From Stomoxys calcitrans (taxonomy: Eukaryota; Arthropoda; Insecta; Diptera; Muscidae), in NCBI RefSeq assembly GCF_963082655.1, contig NC_081555.1, positions 186,393,424 through 186,457,423 on the forward strand: a stretch of 64,000 nucleotides of DNA. Direction: 5' to 3'. Positions 56,606-64,000 of this stretch are shown here, piece by piece; position 1 is the stretch's first letter; each line of letters begins with the position of its first letter. Under the pieces are notes generated by a model. The model had not been told where the DNA came from. It did no database searches and saw only the letters and a list, made by a program, of their open reading frames with translations. Position numbers and translations under genes: made by a program.

Positions 56606-57125
56606 AAGGCTAGGTTAGGTTGGAAAAGGGGTTCATATATTAATCCGCTCCATGCCACTATGGAGTATGCCAGTAATCGGCTTTTGTGAGATCTAAATAT
56701 TGAAAAGTAGCCTTGACAAAGAATTGGAATTCATGAATTCTGTGCTAATTAAAAAATCCAATTTTTTTTCCCATACCACGCCCCTTAATTGGTTCATATC
56801 TGGTATTGTGTCCCCATCTAAGTGCCGGTGTCTGTTAGCCGCGAAAGCCAGACAATGCCATAGGAAATGGAAAGGTGTCATCACCTTCCCCGCTTGCTCT
56901 ACATATGCTATCACTTGCCGCATATAAGTAAGTTCGCATTCCTATGTCCCCCGTTATGATACTGAAAGCCATACCGACCTCCTTCTTACTTCCTTTCAGT
57001 AATAGCCTCGTGTTCTCAGGATCCGGATCTCCCCATAGGATTTTCCTCGTTCTACCAACCGGAGCTATACCTAAATCCGTTTCGATTTTGTTCAAACCCA
57101 ATAGCGTTCGTCCTTGGACCAAAAT
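56606..57125 (-). pseudogene. LINE RNase H C-terminal region relic
   Basis: On the minus strand: 'LLLKGSKKEVGMAFSIITGD', then 'SDSICRASGE' where a Cys-rich finger (normally C..C....E...H...C) is expected. After a frame change, 'WHCLAFAANRHRHLDGDTIP' and 'DMNQLRGVVW' lead to 'FLISTEFMNS'. This is the end of the RNase H domain and the post-RNase H zinc motif of LINEs of the I/R1/LOA type. One Cys is Ser and the H..C spacing is broken by the shift. No other part of that LINE is nearby. It lies between inverted DINE-type copies. Confidence 0.65.
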
Positions 57126-57330
57126 AGTGACTTGTGCAAAAATTTTACTTCAATCAGACAATAAATATGACGTTTACCTTGATTACAAGAATTCATGGGG
57201 ACATAGCTAATTTGAATCAGGAAGTGATTCTAAACCGATCGGTTTACTTTTCAATGGGTATAGATCTTCTCCTTCTTAGCGTGACAAACAAATGCATGTA
57301 CAACAGTGGTGGTGTAGGGTAAAAAGCAAA
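57120..57330 (-). mobile_element. DINE-type element, right member of an inverted pair
   Basis: Reverse complement of the 56.06-56.23 kb block ('gacttgtgcaaaaattttac', 'caggaagtgattctaaaccg', 'gatcttctccttcttagcgt'), ending with 'cagtggtggtgtagggta'. Confidence 0.6.
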
Positions 57331-57570
57331 CTGGAGAGACAAATGTATTACATCTAATTGATTTAGTCTGAGTTGTCATGAATGACTAGTGACATTTTCA
57401 TTAGCTGACAAAATGATTTGTTTTATGCCTTCTATAATTCTAAATTCTATTTAGAAGTTGGGTGTGCATGCGTATGACGCCTCTTGTAACGTCAACTTTC
57501 ATTAGTATTTAAGAGAAGGGCAACTGTTCCGCCGCTGGGTAAGTTGTAATATACACAATCTCTATCATAT

Positions 57571-59089
57571 AAAAACCAGTAAGGAAAGGCAAAAGTCGGG
57601 CGGAGCCGACTATATAATACCCTGCATCTCCTAGTCTACGTACTACTTTTTTTTATGGAACTTACAACCTATTGAAATATAGAATTTGGACTCTGCAGCC
57701 TTTAAAAGTCATATCGGATAAAAGATATATATGGGAGCAAAATCTAAATCTGGTACTTCACATACAATATCTCACGCCCAATATTGTAGAGATCTGACCA
57801 AAATGGTGGCTTCTATTGCCTTTAAAGTCCATATCGGATGAATTATATATATATGGGGACTATATCTAAATCAGAACCGATTTTAATGCAATTTTGCTCA
57901 GGTATTGGGACGCCAAATAAAACGTCTCATGGTCATATTGTAGAGATCTGACCAAAATGGTGGCTTCTATTGCCTTTAAAGTCCATATCGTATGAATTAT
58001 ATATATATGGGGACTATATCTAAATCAGAACCGATTTTAATGCAATTTTGCTCAGGTATTGGGACGCCAAATAAAACGTCTCATGATAAATTTTGTAAAG
58101 ATCGGACCAGAATTGTGGCTACTACAGCCTTTCATATCGGAAATTTTATTTTTTTAAGATCGGACCGAAATTGTAGCTTCTATAGGCTTAAAACTCCATA
58201 TCGATATATGATCACATTTTTATGAAGTTTTAAACACGTATTACGATGTCAAATAAAACACCTCATGCAAAATCCTTTTAAGATAAGATGGCTTCTACAG
58301 CCTTAAAAGGCTATAACGAATGGCTGATACATACAGGGGAGCTATATCTAAATCTGAACCAAATTTCATGAAATTTTGCAAACATTTTAGAACGCCAAAT
58401 ATAACACCTCGTTTTTAATGTTGAAGAGATCGGACCAAGATTGTGGTTGTTACCGCCTTAAAATTCCATATCGATATATGGTCACATTTTTATGAAGTTT
58501 TAAACACGTATTACGATGTGAAATAAAACACCTCATGCAAAATCCTTTTGAGATAAGATGGCTTCTACAGCCTTAAAAGGCTATAACGAATGGCAGATGT
58601 ATATATGGGAGCTATATCTAATTCTTAACCGAATTTCATGAAATTTTGCAAACATTTTAGAACGCCAAATATAACATCTCGTTTTTAATGTTGTAGAGAA
58701 AGGACCAAAATTGTGGTTGTTACCGCCTTAAAATTCCATATCGGAAGAAAGATATATAGGGGAGCTATATCTAAATCTAGACCGATTTTGACGGAATTTT
58801 GCACACACATGCAGATGTCAAATTAAACACCTCGTGCTAAATGTTGTAAAGATCGGACCAAAATTATAGCTTTACAGACTTAAAAGGCCATATCGGATGA
58901 AAGATATATATAGGAGCTATATGGTTAAATCTGCATCGATTTTCATGAAATTTTGCACACATATTAGAACGCCAAATAAATCACCTTGTGCTTAATTTTG
59001 TAGGGATAGGACCAAAGTAGTGACTGCTACCGCATTAAAATTTCATTCACCACAATCGGACAATAAATGCGACCTGTTCCTTGATCACA
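57571..59089 (+). mobile_element. DINE-type element, third family, with ~153-bp units
   Basis: Begins 'aaaaaccagtaaggaaaggc' with the palindrome 'agtcgggcggagccgact', then 'tatataataccctgcatctc'. Units of 153-154 bp start at about 57781, 57935 and 58088, each with 'gatctgaccaaaatggtggc', 'ccatatcggatgaaagatat', 'atgggagctatatctaaatc' and 'gaaattttgcacacatatta'. From 58200 there is a 270-bp higher-order repeat ('tcgatatatg' at 58201 and 58471). The unit core matches that of the DINE-1-like family although the ends differ. The 3' end is not clear; family B sequence follows at 59090. Confidence 0.7.
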
Positions 59090-59362
59090 AGAATTTAAAT
59101 TTTCAAAAACGCCAAATCTCGGAGATGGGTGCATCAATTTAAGCAAAGTATTGTATGTCCCCTTATGGTAACCCATGGGCCGCCCACCCCAAAATTATGA
59201 CCCAAATGGATATGTATACCAATCGGGACTACATGCGATTCTCATGAAAGTTATTTGAGAGTTAAATACATTCGTATAAATTATTTTCAAATTTAAATCA
59301 TGTCAAAAGGGGGCCGCAAGAGCTCAGCGGTTTAGCGAAGCACACCGGGCCAGCTAGTTTAT
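59090..59362 (+). mobile_element. Helitron-like family B, 3' end with CTAGT terminus
   Basis: 'aaaaacgccaaatctcggag' and 'atgggtgcatcaatttaagc' match 8610-8650. The end 'gcgaagcacaccgggccagc' then 'tagt' is the intact form of the terminus seen at 10.34 kb. Almost all tandem units are missing, so this is an internally deleted copy or 3' fragment. Confidence 0.65.
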
Positions 59363-59740
59363 TTTAGTTGTTTGTACAAAATAAAATTTTTTCAAAGTTT
59401 AATATCAAAAGTTTTTATAAGTTCATTGCTATGGTATTCTTGGAATAGAAAGCATAGAATATGATCCCAAGGTAGAGGATGATCGAAAAACCATAAAAAA
59501 GATTTTTAAGATCAAAATATAATAGCGCAGACAGACAGTTTCAAAAATATATTCGACGTTAATCTACATATGTCACCAAGACGAGTAAATATCAGGCTGC
59601 GTAAGAAACGGTCAACATTTAATGATTTCTTACACATAACCTAAAAGTGATATATTACTCTGATCTTATTACTCGATGAAAGATAAATTCTAAAAAAAAA
59701 AGTAAAAACCCCCCTGGCCGAGGGATACCCACCCCCTTGG
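59363..59740. other. Unassigned spacer
   Basis: AT-rich; no gene or shared repeat. Confidence 0.35.
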
Positions 59741-59746
59741 ATATAT

Positions 59747-60000
59747 ACAGTTGTGTTCCAAATAATAGGAGTGTGCTCCTCTAAAAAAACAAAATTTTAA
59801 TTTTTTATAAAAATCTTTTTTATTAGAATTGTTTACATAAGATGAATTTTATGTAAAGATACAATAATTTAAAATATTTCATTTTCCTACAATTAGCTGT
59901 TCAAAATAAAAGGAGCATTGATACATAACCCAATACTTTTAAAGTAAGCGGCACAAAAGTCGAAAATTAATTTTTAAAAACTTAAATGATTTCTGTGCCT
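59747..60000 (+). mobile_element. Possible Tc1/mariner-type 5' end
   Basis: 'tacagttgtgttccaaataa' then 'taggagtg' resembles the terminal repeat of Tc1/mariner-type elements, next to TATA target-like sequence. A second related word, 'ctgttcaaaataaaaggagc', is at 59898. No transposase follows. Confidence 0.4.
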
Positions 60001-60064
60001 TAACTTAATTAATAACCTGTTTTCGATATCTTCAGCACATCTATCATGCATTGAATGATATTTC

Positions 60065-60127
60065 GATGAGTTGCAAACGGAATGACAAAATTAATAAGCC
60101 CCCATCCTTCAGTGGTGGATATAAAAA
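60065..60127 (+). mobile_element. Solo 3' end of a DINE-1-like element
   Basis: 'ttgcaaacggaatgacaaaa' then 'cccccatccttcagtggtgg' and 'atataaaaac'. Confidence 0.65.
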
Positions 60128-61365
60128 CGGAAAAAAATATTGCATGCTTTGCATTGCGTATGGAAATAAAAATTATCGATCCGTTAAAAAATAGGAAAAG
60201 AAAAGGAAATTTCGTTCATTTACCGATGTACGAAATCAAATCAAACAATTAGTTTTCCAAAATGGAAATAGTCCGCGCTTTGTGGCCAAAAATTCCTTTA
60301 AATTTTATGCTTTTGTATAAAAATTCTACTCCATACTCTGTGACCATTTCAGCGGAATGTTCTTTTGAAAACCCCAGGAAATAAACCTCCTCTTTTCGAT
60401 TGTTTTTCCTTACAATTCTGCTTGGTACAATCGTCAAATAATTGACACATTTCATAAACCCCTATTTCTCACAGAGGTGATTTCGAACTAGTTTTAATCG
60501 ATTATTTTAGGTTTGGCAACCAAACTTTTATTGTTTTCTCGTGTGTAAATCAAAATTATTCCTCGATTTCGCAGATACAAAAGTTCTCATTCATTTTCAT
60601 TTAATTTATTTCAACACATATAATACAAAGTCATCAGGTGCATTAATGATAATTACACAATCCAAACATTATTTTTCGTACAAATGGGATAACCTCATTA
60701 TATTTAATGCTGCAATCACCGAGAGTCCTCTAGCAAGCTCTTCATTTCACCTTCTCGATGTTCATGGAGAGGAGATATTTTCATGACGTCAGGCTAGGAA
60801 GCGCAGAATGACCTTATTGAGACACTTCAGATACCAGCAAGTGTCATATGTCGAATGCTTGGCTATAAAATAAAAAATCCCTAATGTAAAGGGAAATATT
60901 TTTCACTAAAAGGAATGTTTCCATAAAAAGTTGAAAAATTTATCATCTTAAAATAAAGCTTGGTAATCTTAGGCTCGAATCTTTAAAATAAGGACAAACA
61001 TTTTTTCAGGGAAGAGAAATTTCAAATTGGAATGGTTCCGTCTATGCTTGGTGCAATCGTTCTTTAAATTTGAACATGTAATCTCCTGTTCAGACAAATA
61101 CACTTATTGATGGTTGAATCTATTGCGATTCCAAGACTCACATCCTCCTTGTCAACATTCCCCGCAGATCTACATATGTTAACGGATATGGCTTAAATCC
61201 AATTAGCTGATCCAGAAAGTCCTCCTTTATTAATGTACTATTCGGTTCCGAAATTGTACTGGCATTCATGCTGACATGCGTTTTCCAAAGTCCTCAATGA
61301 ATATACTGAATTAAGCCATATTAAAAAGGGAACTACTACCCTAAAATTAAATTCTGAAAAATCTT
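60128..61365. other. Unassigned spacer
   Basis: Short frames without known motifs. 61150-61320 may include decayed BEL pol upstream of the RT relic, but no motif is firm. Confidence 0.35.
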
Positions 61366-61745
61366 TTTATATGCCCCATCACGCACCCAGCACAGCAAAA
61401 GTTCGTGCTGTACTTAATGCCTCATGATATCATTCTTCGAATGGACTGAGCTTGAATGACACTCTTTGTTGTGGTCCATCAATCCAAAACGACTCGATCA
61501 ATTTGGTTCTTCAATGGCGATTCTATAAAGTCGTTTTTAATAGCGGTATAGAAAATATATGTCGTCAGATAGTTATTGATTCTCAATATCACCAATTCCA
61601 AAAAATTCGATATCGCAATTCCCCTGAATCCGATATTTCAGAATGGGAGCTACAAACAGTAATTTTTTGTGTAAAATGTGTGTCATATATGGCTTTGCGT
61701 ATCATTCAACAATTGGCTGTAGACGTCAAGGACATTTATCCCTGA
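61366..61745 (+). pseudogene. BEL/Pao reverse transcriptase relic
   Basis: 'YMPHHARSTAKVRAVLNAS' with a stop, then from 61452 'NDTLCCGPSIQNDSINLVLQ' and 'WRFYKVVFNSGIENICRQIV', later 'ELQTVIFCVKCVSYMALRII' then 'QQLAVD'. This is the fingers-to-palm segment typical of BEL/Pao polymerases ('SLND.L..GP..Q.DL', 'D+.KM.RQI', 'L.TVT.G...AP..A.R.L.QLA'). The motif A Asp is replaced by Gly (FNSGIE), so it is catalytically dead. It ends at TGA 61743, then an RTE-like tail follows. Confidence 0.75.
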
Positions 61746-61756
61746 GTCAGTAAATG

Positions 61757-61918
61757 ACGTTTGTGCGGGTAGTCACGATGGAAAGATCAAGAGGTGAAGA
61801 CACCTCGAAACTTGTTGTCAGAAATTTTAGAACGAGCGCACAAGATCGAGACGCTTGGAACGTTATTCTATGTTCGATTAGTGGAACAAATGTTCTGTCA
61901 TAGCCAATAAAAGTAAGT
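61757..61918 (+). pseudogene. RTE-like LINE 3' end
   Basis: 'gatggaaagatcaagaggtg', 'acacctcgaaacttgttgtc', 'gagcgcacaagatcgagacg' and the terminal 'tctgtcatagccaataaaag' with 'taagtaa' tail. Fourth occurrence of this LINE 3' end (also at 4.94, 53.5-53.9 and 56.5 kb). Confidence 0.8.
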
Positions 61919-62063
61919 AACAACACAAAAAAATGTATAGTTAATAATAACAAGAAAATTTTTGAGAATGTACAACACAAATTTTTTTAAACCAACTTTC
62001 AGTTATTTTTTATAATAAATAGCTTAAAATTACATAATTTTTTTTTCTAGTTAATCCAGATTA

Positions 62064-62153
62064 TGGGACAACCTGAATCAAAAATAGAAGACCCAAATGC
62101 CAACGTGGTAAATGAAATGAAAGTTGAGGAAAAATCAGATAATCTTTTCTGAT
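62064..62153 (+). pseudogene. Gypsy-type gag N-terminus
   Basis: An ATG-initiated 29-codon frame, 'MGQPESKIEDPNANVVNEMK' and a few more residues, ends at TGA. It has the 'MG...P...VN' start I associate with gag of some insect gypsy-type elements. In-frame decay follows. Confidence 0.45.
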
Positions 62154-62234
62154 TAAAATATGCCTCGTTTTTCTCCCAGTTCTAGCAAACTTTAACTTTG
62201 CGATCAAAATATACCTTATCAAGAAGAAGTAGGT

Positions 62235-62718
62235 AAATCAGGGAAGAAATTGGAATAAAATATATTGCTGGAGTGGAATTTATTAAACTCAACGTAAGAA
62301 ACTGGAAAAAAATTAGAGAAATTAGTAATTCCATTTTTACAGGCCAAGACAAGACGGCTCAGACGGCTGTAGAATTTATGAACAGCTTCAAGGCTAATAC
62401 CCGATTTGGATGGAAAGCTGGAAAATTTACGCTCATTTGTGGACGCCTTATCACTAGTTGATACTATCAAAGACTCTCATAAATCAGGGAAGAAATCGGA
62501 ATAAAATATATTGCTGGAGTGGAGCTTATTAAACTCAACATTAGAAACTGGAAAAAAAATTAGAGAAATTATTAATTCCATTTTTACAGGCCAAGACAAG
62601 ACGGCTGTAGAATTTATGAACAGCTTCAAGGCTAATACCCGATTTGGATGGAAAGCTGGAAAATTTGTGCTCATTTGTGGACGCCTTATCACTAGTTGAT
62701 ACTATCAAAGACTCTCAT
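62235..62718 (+). pseudogene. Gypsy-type gag fragment, tandemly duplicated (246 bp)
   Basis: Copies at 62235-62480 and 62481-62718. Each encodes 'EFIKLNVRNWKKIREISNSI' or a close variant, then 'VEFMNSFKANTRFGWKAGKF' and 'CGRLITS'. The second copy lacks 9 bp ('cagacggct' unit) and has a one-base insertion breaking the frame after 'RNWK'. Assignment to gag rests on position between a gag-like start and an integrase relic. Confidence 0.5.
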
Positions 62719-62919
62719 GAATCCGTCGCAGTATAAGTTTTCAAGACTACAATGATGGGAAATACTACAAACTTGATAGGAGACGAGACGACAATTCGAC
62801 TAATAAAAATGTAAAAAAAAATGTCAATCTGATGAATATTGACAATAAAATTTCGGGAAACTCGGACATCCCCCTAAGATTAGACCAGTAAATAGAAAGT
62901 GCATAATATCCGTCTTAAC

Positions 62920-63405
62920 TTTAGCCTATTTCTGTCTCTAAAAGTGTCGCCGAATAGAATGAGGTCATTATGGAATTTTTGGGACACTTTAGAAAATCAA
63001 ATGATATTTTTATTGGAAAAACATGACGAAATATGTAACATGATACATTAAAGAATGTTTGAAATGTCATACTGCTAAGACTACGAAACATTTGAAAACT
63101 CAGTACCAAGGACAGAACAAAGCGTGAGTATCCAGTCACATTGATATTTGATATGACTAAATATTTAATTGCTACAGCGATTTGTGACAAAACTGTCGCT
63201 AAGGCGACATTTGAGCACTTTAATCTCACCTATAGTCCAATGAAGACGTTCATTTCGGGCATGAGGACAGAGTACAAGAATACCCTACTAATGGAGATAT
63301 GTGATCCACTAAAAATTGAGAAATAAACATCTACAGCTTATCACCATCAGACACTAGGTACAATCGAAAGAAGTCACAGAACTTGTATGCTATGTATACT
63401 TGTAT
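62920..63405 (+). pseudogene. Ty3/gypsy integrase relic
   Basis: 'EICNMIH' and a stop-broken 'RMFEMSYC' lie where the zinc finger should end. The frame 63141-63326 gives 'LIFDMTKYLIATAICDKTVA' (first core Asp present), 'FEHFNLTYSPMKTFISGMRT' and 'EYKNTLLMEICD'. The second Asp block (normally SD.GTE) reads SGMRTE, so the residue is lost. After a TAA at 63324 the frame continues 'TSTAYHHQTLGTIERSHRT', where the catalytic Glu remains. Distinct in sequence from the gypsy relic at 33 kb. Confidence 0.75.
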
Positions 63406-63611
63406 GCAATAAGTAGAAATATGTAGATGTAAGAATATGTATTTATGTATAACTCTTAGAAATGCATTGATTTTGGAAATCATTGATTAATGCTGATCGA
63501 GCCAATTCTGGCTATAAATTTGCTGGTTCTCCTCAATGCACTACATTCAATAAAGTAATGTCAATCAGGCATATTGTTCCCTGCCTTCAAAACCAAATAG
63601 TTTTATTTTAC
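63406..63611 (+). repeat. Possible LTR end with primer-binding-like site
   Basis: 'ggctataaatttgctgg' (63512) is TATA-like, 'caataaagtaatg' (63548) polyA-like, and 'ttttattttaca' is followed by 'tggtgaagtgaccccaac', a TGG-starting stretch that could be a tRNA primer site. No second LTR is visible. Confidence 0.3.
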
Positions 63612-63623
63612 ATGGTGAAGTGA

Positions 63624-64000
63624 CCCCAACATGGAGCGCATGGGTTTGCAGTCAGGTCCGGTACTGCCGAGATAGAGCTATACATCGTGTACATACCATC
63701 GGTTAGTAGCTGTGACCCAGTTAATGGCCAAGCTTACAAGCCCGACATAAGTGGGCTACTGTATGGCCATAATCGTCTGGTTCTAGGAGACTTAAATGCC
63801 CATCACATTTCATGGCATTCTCCCCTAGGTAACGACCAGCGGGGCTTAGCTTTGGCAGAGCAGATTGAAGGCTCCACGTTTTGCACGGTAAATTCGGATT
63901 CTCCGACCAAGATTTCGAGGAGGTGCAGCAGCTCGGTAGACATTTTCATTGCCTCCCCTGATCTCCTAAGTGACGTAACTTGGCAAGCCGTAATTTCTTT
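63624..64000 (+). CDS. Jockey-type LINE endonuclease domain, open at window end
   Basis: Open after TGA 63621-63623 to the end of the window, 125 codons with no stop. It contains 'HGFAVRSGTAEIELYIVYIP', 'GLLYGHNRLVLGDLNAHHIS' (the GD.NAHH.. motif of APE-type endonucleases, with Asp and Asn intact), 'WHSPLGNDQRGLALAEQIEG' and 'RRCSSSVDIFIASPDL', where the usual SPDI..ASP reads SVDI. The N-terminal ~90 residues of the domain are missing. Matches the jockey clade well. The rest of ORF2 should lie beyond 64000; whether it is intact cannot be told. Confidence 0.8.

Overview
The window looks like nuclear DNA from a higher (calyptrate, probably muscid) fly. I recognise no host gene, tRNA or rRNA in it. 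The evidence for a fly is the very high copy of Helentron-derived elements of the DINE-1/INE-1 type: a 'tattcttgatcg' core, a 'gtcgat..agccatgtccgtccgtc' block with GTCY tetranucleotide repeats, subterminal inverted repeats, and internal ~153-bp tandem units. tRNA-type SINEs, jockey-type and RTE-like LINEs, mariner and gypsy/BEL/copia relics fit the same picture. Species cannot be fixed from sequence alone.

Layout. 0.3-2.1 kb: a SINE with duplicated head, then a tandemly duplicated LINE ORF2 fragment. 2.3-3.3 kb: a DINE-1-like element. 3.9-4.5 kb: a near-perfect fold-back derivative of a Tc1/mariner-type transposon, abutting a 2.4-kb inverted-repeat structure (4.5-7.0 kb) that encloses a decayed RTE-like LINE, a DINE piece and a SINE piece. 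8.4-10.3, 15.5-17.2 and 59.1-59.4 kb: a second Helitron-like family with ~131-bp units. 11.1-15.1 kb: a GGTACC-rich tandem array split by a DINE. 17.4-26.2 kb: divergent DINE-type elements, including a 1,098-bp tandem duplication. 26.3-28.6 kb: a SINE, a fragment with a recognisable insect transposon-associated motif, and a LINE endonuclease fragment. 29.0-32.1 kb: a jockey-type LINE (ORF1 then ORF2, broken) fused to a 5'-truncated mariner. 32.2-35.0 kb: a gypsy integrase region split by a DINE. 36.4-37.9 kb: a well-preserved DINE with a long GACG microsatellite. 39-45 kb: more DINE pieces, a SINE, a MITE-like palindrome and a second transposase relic. 46.9-54.2 kb: two copies of one repeat, one filled by a Penelope-like element with a GIY-YIG domain, the other by an RTE-like LINE. 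That LINE has a 501-codon open frame with an exact in-frame duplication of the RT palm. 55-64 kb: DINE-type arrays, a LINE RNase H tail, a BEL/Pao RT relic, a gypsy gag/integrase relic and, at the end, an open jockey-type endonuclease frame running off the window.

Nothing works together here as a cellular pathway. The organisation is nested and truncated mobile DNA, with many local tandem duplications, two of them apparently perfect. Those two should be tested for assembly error before being taken as biology. Most open frames in the window come from the 153-bp tandem units, whose length is a multiple of three, and are not genes.
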